DNA from: Stramonita haemastoma
Lineage: Eukaryota > Mollusca > Gastropoda > Neogastropoda > Muricidae
Reading direction: 5' to 3'
Assembly: GCA_030674155.1 (NCBI GenBank)
Contig: CM060322.1
Coordinates: forward strand, 66,700,071-66,764,070
Length of the DNA: 64,000 nucleotides
A program made the position numbers and the translations under genes. How positions within the stretch are numbered: the first letter of the stretch is position 1; every line of letters begins with the position of its first letter. The notes under the pieces were generated by a model. That model saw nothing but the letters and a program-made list of their open reading frames with translations, did not search any database and had not been told where the DNA came from. Shown here piece after piece: positions 55,310 through 64,000 of the stretch.

Positions 55310-55760
55310 CAACCCAGACTGTACTGATTTGGATATTAACACACTGACCTATCAACCCAGACTGTGCTGACTTTGGATATGAACACACTGACCTAACAAC
55401 CCAGACTGTACTGACTTTGGATATAACACACTGATCTAACAACCCAGACTGTACTGACTTTGGATATCAACACACTGACCTATCAACCCAGACTGTACTG
55501 ACTTTGGATATAACACACTGACCTGTCAATCCAGACTGTATTGACTTTGGATATTAATATAACAACACTGACCTAATAACAACCCCCAACTGTACTGAGA
55601 CAGAAGGAATCCGACTATCAGTAAATCTATCGTGATGGCATCAGCTACACACAGACTGTGAAGAGTTATACGAGGACAGAAGGAATCCTGACTATCAGTA
55701 AATCTATCGTGATGGCATCAGCTACACACAGACTGTGAACAGTTATACGAGGACAGAAGG
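55310..55760. repeat. 43-bp tandem repeat (about six copies) and 85-bp repeat
   Basis: ACCCAGACTGTACTGACTTT, GGATAT and AACACACTGACCTA recur with about 43-bp spacing. Then GACAGAAGGAATCC, ATCAGTAAATCTATCGTGAT and GGCATCAGCTACACACAGAC recur twice. Confidence 0.88.
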
Positions 55761-55889
55761 AATCCTTGACAACAGGGGAAAGGCCAAAGGGTGGGAGGTG
55801 GGGAAGGTTGTACGACAACAGTACAAAGAAACAAAATGTACACAGCTGATTTCAAACGGTAATAACTCTGGGCTCACTCTCACTCTCTC

Positions 55890-56095
55890 TTCCACAACAC
55901 ACACATACACACACATACACATCACACACACACATCTACACACACACATACACATACAGATGCACAGACATGCAGACACACACACACACATCGACACACA
56001 CACCTGCACACACACACACACATACACACAACACTTACACAAACACACACATATACACACACACTAACACACACACACATGCACACACACCACCA
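55890..56095. repeat. CA-rich microsatellite field
   Basis: CA with ATACA and CAGAT variants, abutting an F1 SINE. Confidence 0.94.
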
Positions 56096-56099
56096 GCAC

Positions 56100-56350
56100 C
56101 AACTCCACTCCCCCAAAAGTCCCTTGAAGGAGACCATAAACTGAGACCATGTGTGCGAACGCATGCAGAACATCTTGTGCACATGTTAAAACCTGTTCCA
56201 TTTTTCAGAAGAGTAGGCCATTGTCTGCCAGTAGGAACAGATGACAAAATTTACAAAACTAGCATACACATCGGGTTAGCTGTAAAAAAAAAAAAAAAAA
56301 AAAAAAACACATGAGTGCTTATTCCATTATCTTGAAATATAAGAAAAAAA
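56100..56350 (+). mobile_element. F1 SINE without head
   Basis: The partner of 17985-18235. CACTCCCCCAAAAGTCCCTT, the central domain, then an A run of 25 or so inside the tail. Confidence 0.8.
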
Positions 56351-56519
56351 AAAAATAAAATAAATAAAACATACTAACAACAGACACACAGAGCACTGAA
56401 AAATGCGGTTAATCCACAGGCTTACCTACCACTACCTGAACTGAAGTCACAATGTTAACACAAAATATCATCAACTGAAAGGGGGGGGGGGGGGGGGGAA
56501 CTGAGAAAAGGGAATCCCA

Positions 56520-56765
56520 AACCAATCTATTCTAGCATGAACAGTCCTTCCGATGAGATTATAAACCAAGACCCAGCGGGATATGCACGCAGAACATCTT
56601 GCGCACACATTAAATCATATTCTGCTTTTCGTAAGAGTAGGCCATCGTGTGCCGGTGGGAACAGATGACATTTACAAAAGTGCATACCCACGGAGACTGG
56701 ATGTAAAAAAAGCACAAGAGTGCTTATTCCATTATCCTCAATATAAAAGAATAAATAAATAAATG
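56520..56765 (+). mobile_element. F1 SINE, uninterrupted (empty piggyBac site)
   Basis: The partner of the split SINE at 16495-17812. The central domain reads CGCACACATTAAATCATATT with a single TTAA at 56610-56613, where the left arm holds 1087 bp plus a duplicated TTAA. Confidence 0.88.
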
Positions 56766-56889
56766 AACAAGGGGGCTTTCAGAACTATCTTACAGCCAAC
56801 TTCACCTATCAGCCCACTGCACACTCCCACCACTTACAATCTTTTTGCTGTGAGTGATGCTTCTCTGAAGTTCAAACTTTCTGCTGGCT

Positions 56890-58200
56890 CTTTGGGTAGA
56901 ATAGCGAAACTTGTCCCAATGCCATGTGTGGTGCTGGATTCCTGCCTATGACAGCTGCTTCTTCACTTAGTCTCTGAAGCCTTTCCTGGGAATGCAGCAG
57001 TGACCTTTGCCCTGTGTTCAGCTGGCCAAAGAGGACAGCTTCAGTTTTTCCTGTGTCCTCCATCCTTGCTCCATCTTCAGCCCAACCAAGCAGCTGCTGC
57101 AGCACTATGGACTGCAGACCAGGAGTTGTTGCAGCACTATGGACTCAGACCAGGCAAGTTGCTGCTGAGCACTATGGACTGCAGACAGGCAGGTTGCTGC
57201 ACTATGGACTGCAGACCAGGCAGGTTGCTCTACAGCACTATGGACTGCAGACAAGGCAGGTGCTGCTGCAGCACTATGGACTGCAGACCAGGCAGGTTGC
57301 TGCTGCAGCACTATGGACTGCAGACCAGGCAGGTTGCTGCTGCAGCACTATGGACTGCAGACCAGGCAGGTTGCTCTGCAGCACTATGGACTGCAGACCA
57401 GGCAGGTTGCTGCTGCAGCACTATGGACTGCAGACCAGGCAGGTTGCTGCTGCAGCACTATGGACTGCAGACCAGACAGGTTGACTCTGTGAAGAATTTC
57501 TTCATTGGTGATGTTATCTTGCCACTAGTTTCCGAGGTACATTTGTGATTCTATCACATGTAGCTGATGACAGTAAATTCTGAAAATCTGATCTAAAAAA
57601 ACAAAACAAAAAAAATCTTGCACTGGACACCAACGATGGAAGGAAGACAGCATTGATGGAAGGAAGGAAGGCAGCGTTGATGGAAGGAAGCGTTGATGAA
57701 GGAAGGAAGCGTTGATGGAGAAGGAAGAAGCATTGATGAAGGAAGCATTGATGAAGGAAGGCAGTGTTGATGAAGGAAGGAAGGAAGCGTTGATGGAGGA
57801 GGAAGGAAGAAGCGTTGATGGAGGAGAAGGAAAGAAGCGTTGATGGAAGGAAGGAAGGAAGCGTTGATGAAGGAAGGAAGGCAGATTGATGGAAGGAAGG
57901 AAGCATTGATGGAAGGAAGGAAGGCAGTGTTGATGGAAGGAAGGAAGGAAGCGTTGATGGAAGGAAGGAAGCATTGATGGAAGGAAGGAGGAAGCAGCGT
58001 TGATGGAAGGAAGGAAGGCGTGTGATGGAAGGAAGTGTGATGAAGGAAGGAAGGCAGCATTGATGGAAGTGCTCCAACAGCTTGATCAGCTGACGACAGT
58101 ACAGGACCCAGGGTTCTGAACCATGCAACAGGCAGGGCCGCCACAGCTCTGTGTGTTTGGGTTTTGTTGACAGGTGGGGGGTTGGTTCTGCCATACATTC
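56890..58200 (-). pseudogene. LINE-F remnant, right-arm copy with two minisatellites
   Basis: The minus strand has the same order as 15136-16440: GSEPWVLYCRQLIKLLEHFH near 58130-58070, the FHQRCL-derived array (58070-57640), the 37-bp array (57480-57100), then LGWAEDGARMEDTGKTEAVL and FGQL near 57090-57010. This copy has KTEAV where the left arm has a stop, so the left stop arose after the arms split. Single-base deletions are frequent in the arrays. Confidence 0.75.
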
Positions 58201-58229
58201 TTGGACATATATAGACAGCAACAATACAA

Positions 58230-58610
58230 TAACACACACACACACAACACACAAACGACACAAATGCAGACACACATAACACACACACATTCACACATAC
58301 ACACACCAGACCACAACACACACACATCACACACACACACACACACACACATGCACAAACACACACAAACACACATACACATGCACACACACACTGCACA
58401 CACACCCCAACACACACACACAAACACACACACACACAGAGTCTCTCTCTCTCACACACACAGACAAACATGAACACACAAACACACAAAGGCACACACA
58501 CACAAAACACACACACACAGAGTGACACACACACACTAACATGAACACACAAACCACACGCATACACACAAGACGCACACACACACGGTCATACACACAC
58601 ACATATAGAG
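58230..58610. repeat. CA-rich microsatellite field
   Basis: The partner of 14694-15115, including the short CTCTCTCTC. Confidence 0.93.
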
Positions 58611-58618
58611 GGGGGGAC

Positions 58619-58950
58619 GAACGGGATAGCCTAGTGGTCAGAACATTGCGCTCGCAATTTCACGACCCAGGTTCGATTCCCGTTCAAGTGTTTTTTTTCC
58701 CCCAGAGTTAACATCAATGCTGACTCCACTCTCCCCAAAAGTCCTTCAGATGAGACTGTAAACCAAGAACCTGTGTGCGAACACACTGCAGAACATCTTG
58801 CACACACATTAAATCCTGTAAGCTTTTCATAAGAGTAGGCCGTTGTGTACTAGTGGGAACAGATGACAATATTCACACAACTGCATACACATGGGGACTA
58901 GATGTAAAAAAAAGTACATGAGTGCTTATTCTTATCGACAGAAATAATAA
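58619..58950 (+). mobile_element. F1 SINE, full length (reference copy)
   Basis: Head ACGGGATAGCCTAGTGGTCA, box B GGTTCGATTCC at 58670-58680, GAGTTAACATCAATGCTGAC, GTCCTTCAGATGAGACTGTA, the central domain and GTACATGAGTGCTTATTC. The clearest plus-strand full-length F1 in the window. Confidence 0.87.
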
Positions 58951-59045
58951 TACAGCAATAAAGACAAACCAAGTTGCGAAAATTCGATTAAACCATGTGG
59001 AGAATAAATAAATAATAAATAAAAAAAATAAAACACACACACACA

Positions 59046-59425
59046 CATGGGAAGGGATAGCCTGCTTGGTTTAATTTAAATTTAAAAAAAATTTTCATTC
59101 TTTTCTTGGTGAGAGTGATGTGCAATGTGCTCGTGGCCCAGGTTTGAATCCCGTTCAAAGAGATATCTGCTCCTGGAGTTAACACCAGTTCCAACTCACC
59201 TCCCCCAAAGTCCGTCTGATGAGACTATAAACCAAGCTCCCATGTGCAAACACGCAGGGAACACCTTGCGCACATGTTAAAAACTGTTCCGATTTTTGGA
59301 TGAATACGCCACTGTGCGCTGGTGGGAATGGATGACAAAAATTTATGAAACTGCATACACACGGAATCCAGATGTAAACAAGCACATGAGTGTTTATTCC
59401 ATTATCTCCAAAATAAAAGAATCTC
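59046..59425 (+). mobile_element. F1-related SINE with disrupted head
   Basis: GGGATAGCCTGCTTGGTT is followed by about 45 AT-rich bases, then GCAATGTGCTCGTGGCCC and GGTTTGAATCCCG (box B). The rest is normal. The partner of 13969-14302. Confidence 0.75.
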
Positions 59426-59707
59426 ACACACACACACGCCACCACTGCACACGCACACACACACCAGGAGAGACGAGCAGAAGTTTCAACTGACCTCAAA
59501 TCCCACATGTATACCTTGCCCATGCTGTACTGGCCTGGTGGCACAGCAGTGACTTACAGTTACAATGCAGGCAGTGTCATGCACTGTGACTGAGCTGCGC
59601 ACTCTGCCGCTGTCTGTGTGTCTGTCTGTCTCTCCATCTGTCCATCCTGCAAACACACCAACCTGAGTCACTGACATCTTCAGGGTGAAAAGGATATTCT
59701 TATTTTT

Positions 59708-60013
59708 TTATTTTTTTTTTTTTTATACCACTTTATGTCACAGCAGATTTCTCTGCCTGAAATTCGGGCTGGTCTCCCCGGGGAGAGGGCGTCGCCACAA
59801 GTGCAGCGCCTTCCTTTTTTTTTCTTTTTCTCGAGGATGGTGCCTAAACATGACACCTGTGTGCAGGCTGGGTTTTTTTTTTTTTTAATTTTGTCATCCA
59901 CTCCTACCGGCATGCGATGGCCTGCTCTCCCGAAAGGGGAATATGGGTTTTAATGTGTGCGCAATATGTTCTGGTGCATTCACACACGGGCCTCGGTTTA
60001 TAGTCTCATATCG
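59708..60013 (-). mobile_element. F2 SINE without head
   Basis: ACCACTTTATGTCACAGC, GCAGATTTCTCTGCCTG, CTCCCCGGGGAGAG, body and central domain. The partner of 13333-13625. Confidence 0.8.
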
Positions 60014-60095
60014 AAGTCTGATGTCTTGATCAGGTGATGACAATGCGTTTCTTTGTCTGTGAACAGAAGACTGTATTTGAGACTGAGTGTGTGAC

Positions 60096-60524
60096 AATAG
60101 GAAGGACGGTGGCAGGATGGTTAAGACGTTGCATGCCAATATGTAAACCGCAAGTTTCTGGGTTCGTACCCAGCTCACCCTTTCTTTCCAGTTTGATGAA
60201 AAAATCAAACTCAATGTCAAAGTCATTCGAATGAGACTATAAACTGAGGTCAGTGTGTGAACGAATGCAGAAATCTTGCGCACAAATTAAAATCCTGTTC
60301 CGCCTTTCGGAAGAGCAGGCCATCATGTGCCGGAAGGAGCGGATGACAAAATTATGTAAAAAAAAACCAGCATGCACACAGGTGTCATGTTTAGATACCA
60401 TCCCTGAGGAGGAAAAAAAATTAATGGGTAGGCGCTGCACTTGTGGCGACGCACTCTCCCCGGGGAGAGCAGCCCGAATTTCAGGCAGAGAAATCTGCTG
60501 TGACATAAAGTGGTATAAAATAAA

Positions 60525-60528
<4 letters not shown>
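60096..60528 (+). mobile_element. F2 SINE, full length (reference copy)
   Basis: Head GGACGGTGGCAGGATGGTTA and AGACGTTGCATGCC (box A), box B GGGTTCGTACCC (60160-60171), then AATGTCAAAGTCATTCGAAT, the central domain (GGAAGAGCAGGCCATC, GCGGATGACAAAATTATG), ACAGGTGTCATGTTTAGATA, GGCGCTGCACTTGTGG, CTCTCCCCGGGGAGAG, GCAGAGAAATCTGC and GACATAAAGTGGTATAAAAT. It ends in an AAATA-type tail. Confidence 0.88.
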
Positions 60529-60555
<27 letters not shown>

Positions 60556-60824
60556 AAGTAAATATAAGGCAGTTGATCAATACTTTATGTTTGTCGGTAA
60601 TAACAGTTTTTTCCTGAGAGAAATTTTTATAAAAAGAATAAACAAACACACAACCTGCGCCACTGACATCTTCAGGGTGAAAATGACATCCTGGTGTCTT
60701 GATCAGGTGATGACAATGGGTTTCTTTGTCTGTGAACAGAAGACTGTATATGAGACTGAGTGTGTGACAAAAGGCAGTTGTTCAATACTTTTGTTTGTCG
60801 GTAATAACAGTTTTTCCTGAGAGA

Positions 60825-60825
60825 G

Positions 60826-60875
<50 letters not shown>

Positions 60876-60900
60876 AGAGAGGAGAGAGAGAGAGAGAGAG
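60825..60900. repeat. (GA)n microsatellite
   Basis: GA with one TGG interruption, between an ACTGTTTTTCCTGAGAG block and an F1 tail. Confidence 0.95.
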
Positions 60901-60904
60901 ATTT

Positions 60905-61250
60905 TTAATTAATTTTTATTTTATTCTTTTATATCGAGGATAATGGAATAAGCACTCTTGTGCTTTTTTACGTCCAGTCCCCATGTGTATGCAGTTTGTA
61001 AATGTCATCTGTTCCCACGGGCACATGATGGCCTACTCTTACAAAAAGCGGAACAGGATTTAACGTGTACCCAAGATGTTCTGCGTGCGTTCGCACATGG
61101 GGCCTCGGTTTGAAGTCTCATCCAAAAGACTTTTGGGGAGAGTGAAGTCAGCACTGGTGTTAACTCCAGGAGAAAAATCTCCTCGACCGAATCAAACTTC
61201 GGGTCAGCAAATTGCCAGCGCAATGTTCTGACCACTAGGCTATCCTTTGT
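60905..61250 (-). mobile_element. F1 SINE, full length
   Basis: TTTTATTCTTTTATATCGAG to CTGACCACTAGGCTATCC. The partner of 12146-12445. Confidence 0.84.
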
Positions 61251-61251
61251 T

Positions 61252-61370
61252 GTGTGCCGGTGGGAACAGATGACAGTATTTACACAACTGCATACACACA
61301 GGGACTGGATGAAAAAAAGCACACGAGTGCTTATCCCATTATCCTCGAAATAAAATAAAATAAAAACACA
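61252..61370 (+). mobile_element. F1 SINE 3' half
   Basis: TTGTGTGCCGGTGGGAACAG to CTCGAAATAAAATAAAATAA, then a CA array. The partner of 12001-12140. Confidence 0.8.
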
Positions 61371-61737
61371 CACACACACACAACACACACACACAGAAAC
61401 AACAAATGGTGATGATAAACAAAAAAGCAACAAAACAACTGAAAGCACTGAAAGCCCCTGTATGTTCTGTATGATTCTGAGTCGCATGTCCTAGTATCAG
61501 TTGCAGAAAGTATTTGCCAGTCACTAGTAGGACAGTTACCGTAAATGAAATTTTATAAACTTATCATCATCCACTACATTCTTCATCCTTTCATCCCTTA
61601 TCCCCTTTTCAGTACATTCTTAATATGAATAATATTAATATAAATCACCTTGTAGTGAATGAACATTAAACCAATGAGAAGAAGAAGAACATGTATGATA
61701 TGTGTGCACATCAATTGCCTACACCACTCACACTTGC

Positions 61738-61880
61738 TCAGTCCCATTTCCCAAAGGACGTGAGACAAGACGCAACAGAGATATTTTTCCATGCTTCAGG
61801 ATCCGTGTGGCTAGTATGAGGTGTTGCAGGGGTTGGGCGGTCCAGTCTTTGATGTTGTCTACATCAGTACATGCTGTAAG
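61738..61880 (-). pseudogene. Probable LINE ORF2 C-terminal fragment (right-arm copy)
   Basis: The minus strand encodes the same DNIKDWTA...-type peptide as 10214-10345, with small differences (for example CGTGTGGCTAG in place of a longer stretch). Confidence 0.42.
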
Positions 61881-62299
61881 GGAAAGAATATACTTTAGGT
61901 ACAAGTTTAATTATAAACAGAACTTTAAAAAAAAAAACAAACAAACAACTAATCTGCTTGATAAGAGAGAGAGATCAAATCATCTTTTTTTTTTCAAGTA
62001 TAATGAATACGCACCAATGTGCTTTTTTCACATCTAGTCCCCGCCCTAAGGTACACATTATATTAATAAAATAAATCCAATACAGATACATCATGATAGT
62101 AAAATCAGCCCCAAACCCACATATTCACACAGAAAAACAAACAACAAAAAACTAAAGAAAGAAAAAAAACAGCAACTAAAAAAAACAACCCCCCCCAAAA
62201 AAAAAAAAACAACCCAAAGGAGATTAAAAGCAGAAGCATAAGTGTTTTTTTCATTATACCAGTATGCATGCATGATCACTCACACAAACACAGACAGAG

Positions 62300-62601
62300 A
62301 GAATGAGATGATATATGTGAATTGAATGAGATGAATGAATAAATCTTTATTTTTCAAGGGTAACAGAGTAAGTATTACATACTTTTTTTCATCCGGCCCT
62401 TGCCCTGATCAGGGAATAAAGCTAAGAAACCCCCTCCCTACCCCTATATACCACCATCACCACCAGCAGCAGTTCAACCAATATTTTAAAAGAAGAAAAC
62501 AGGATACATTCAACAAAACGCGTCATCCTATCTGGATACACTGATAATTATTTAAACAAACGTGTGTGTGTGTGTTGTGTGTGTGTGTGTGTGTGTGTGT
62601 G

Positions 62602-62651
<50 letters not shown>

Positions 62652-62936
62652 TGTGTGTGTGTGTGTAAGTATGTGTGTGTGTAAGCAGGGAAACAAGCAA
62701 AGTAGGTATAAAAGGGGAAAAAACCAGATTAAAAAAAAAAAACCCTAAAAACCCTTTAAACACAAGAGATACATGAAAACACATTTCTATATTCAAATGG
62801 TAAGAATACATTTTGAATCCAACATAACAACCAAAACACTCCTCTCCATAATACGTCTAGGATAGAATAATTTATGTGAAGGTGGAAGTTGGAGGGGAAT
62901 GGAAGGGAAGGGAGCAAGAGAGAGAGAGAGAGAGGG

Positions 62937-62981
<45 letters not shown>

Positions 62982-63032
62982 AGAAGAGAGAGGGAGAGAG
63001 AGAGGAGAGAGAGAGAGGAGAGAGAGAGAGAG

Positions 63033-63088
<56 letters not shown>

Positions 63089-63222
63089 ATCACTAAAAAC
63101 ATCGTCATCAAAACAAACAGGTGCAACAAAATATTTAAAGGACTCACACTTCATAAAAAAAATAAAACTATCATCATGAACTAAAAACTCATATTTGATC
63201 CAACCTACACAGGTAAGAAGAA

Positions 63223-63290
<68 letters not shown>
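62300..63290. other. Segment present only in the right arm
   Basis: The left arm passes from the CT-rich stretch at 9737-9800 straight into GTTTGTGTGAGTGATCATGC. The right arm has about 1 kb inserted here: a diverged SINE-like tail (AATAAATCTTTATTTTTCAA, TTTTTTTCATCCGGCCCTTG), GT arrays (62562-62690), a short unique stretch and long GA arrays (62918-63085, 63223-63296). Confidence 0.7.
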
Positions 63291-63293
<3 letters not shown>

Positions 63294-63299
63294 AGACAG

Positions 63300-63600
63300 A
63301 GAGCAGATATAAACTGTCATGTAGTTGAGGGGGGGGGGTCACGAGTTCTTTACAATTTGTGAGAAACTTTTTGAATTATCAAAAAAGAATAGAAGATGAA
63401 CTTCAAATAGGATAATTGGAGGAGTAAATCCTGGAGACAGGGCGAGTGCCTGAAGTGAGAAGAAGGTGATGAATCCCCTCAGCAACCTTACAGAGTTCTA
63501 TCTGTAGAAACTGGACAGAACGATATAATTTTAAGCTGATTTATTTTCTACTTCATCTCTATAAACTGACCATCAATAACTCGATCATCTATATCGAGGT
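63300..63600. repeat. Degraded direct duplicate of 63665-64000
   Basis: GATATAAACTGTCATGTAGT, GGAGGAGTAAATCCTGGAGA, AACCTTACAGAGTTCTATCT and ATCTATATCGAGGTACC line up with 63670-64000. This copy lacks many single bases relative to both 63665-64000 and the left arm at 9390-9740. The pattern of scattered one-base losses resembles uncorrected long-read sequence. Confidence 0.8.
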
Positions 63601-63621
63601 ACCTAAAACTCACATTTTTTT

Positions 63622-63627
<6 letters not shown>

Positions 63628-63666
<39 letters not shown>
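63628..63666. repeat. Poly-G run of 39 bases
   Basis: TTTTTTTTGG leads into an uninterrupted G run. The matching left-arm position has only CCCCCCCACCCCC. It separates the degraded duplicate from the good copy. Confidence 0.95.
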
Positions 63667-63670
<4 letters not shown>

Positions 63671-64000
63671 ATATAACTGTCATTAGTTTGAGGGGGGGGG
63701 GGGGAGGTTGCACGAGTTCCTTTTAACAAATTTAGTGAGAAAACTTTTTTTGACACTTTATTAAAACATAAGAATAAAATAATTTCAAATAGGATAAACT
63801 TGGAGGAGCTAAATTCCTGGAGACACTAGGCGGAGTGCCCTTGAAGTGAAAAAAGGTGATTGTCTCCTTCCTCCAGCCACCTTACAGAGTTCTATCTGTA
63901 TGAACTGGCAGAGATATTAATTTTAGCTGCATTTTTATTTTTCTCTTCTGAACTCTATACAACTGGACCCCATCAAAACTCGATACCTTCCTATATCGGA

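Larger units (their letters stand above)
53476..64000 (-). repeat. Right arm of the inverted repeat (runs off the window)
   Basis: Reverse-complement counterpart of 9387-21003 (anchors listed under the left arm). It lacks the piggyBac-like element and the 1.2-kb segment of the left arm, and has about 1 kb of extra sequence at 62300-63290. Many units differ by single-base deletions, most clearly in the 57100-58070 minisatellites. Confidence 0.9.

Overview
The window looks like non-coding, repeat-saturated DNA from an animal genome. I infer a marine mollusc, probably a gastropod, from the mix of tRNA-headed mosaic SINEs, RTE-like and CR1/L2/Jockey-like LINEs and very long GT/GA/CT microsatellites, but nothing here proves the taxon. 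I see no convincing host protein-coding gene. Most long open frames are translated microsatellite, minisatellite or decayed LINE. One short motif cluster near 9.1 kb could be the 5' end of a housekeeping gene.

Two runs of exactly 100 N (21004-21103 and 45455-45554) divide the window into three contigs. Contig 1 (1-21003): a tRNA/5S-rRNA hybrid SINE, an RNase H-bearing LINE remnant on the minus strand, a 54-bp minisatellite, many SINEs, then a long block (9387-21003) containing a LINE remnant with two minisatellites grown inside it and a TTAA-flanked piggyBac-like element. Contig 2 (21104-45454): CT-rich arrays, a LINE 3' end, a LINE spread over about 8 kb that is interrupted by an RTE element and by a 633-bp retroelement, a second related LINE that is nearly open, tandemly duplicated SINE fragments, and three tandem 1.6-1.8 kb units. 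Contig 3 (45555-64000): more SINEs, two copies of a 185-bp TATA-box block, and from 53476 to the end a reverse-complement copy of 9387-21003.

The reverse-complement pair is the main large-scale structure. The arms are collinear but differ by insertions (the piggyBac-like element and a 1.2-kb segment only in the left arm; about 1 kb only in the right) and by minisatellite copy number. Because the left arm stops exactly at a scaffold gap, an alternate-haplotype contig placed in inverted orientation is at least as likely as a real inverted duplication.

SINE family names used below are mine. F1: tRNA head with TAGCCTAGTGG, shared central domain, tail ending ATAAAAGAATAAA. F2: a different tRNA head (GGTTCGTACCC box B), a version of the same central domain, and a 3' body with two hairpins. 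F3: tRNA-like head joined to 5S rRNA. F4: tRNA head with CAT at the anticodon position and a CTTTAA tail. F5: a third tRNA-like head joined to the F2 3' body. LINE-A to LINE-F are also local names.
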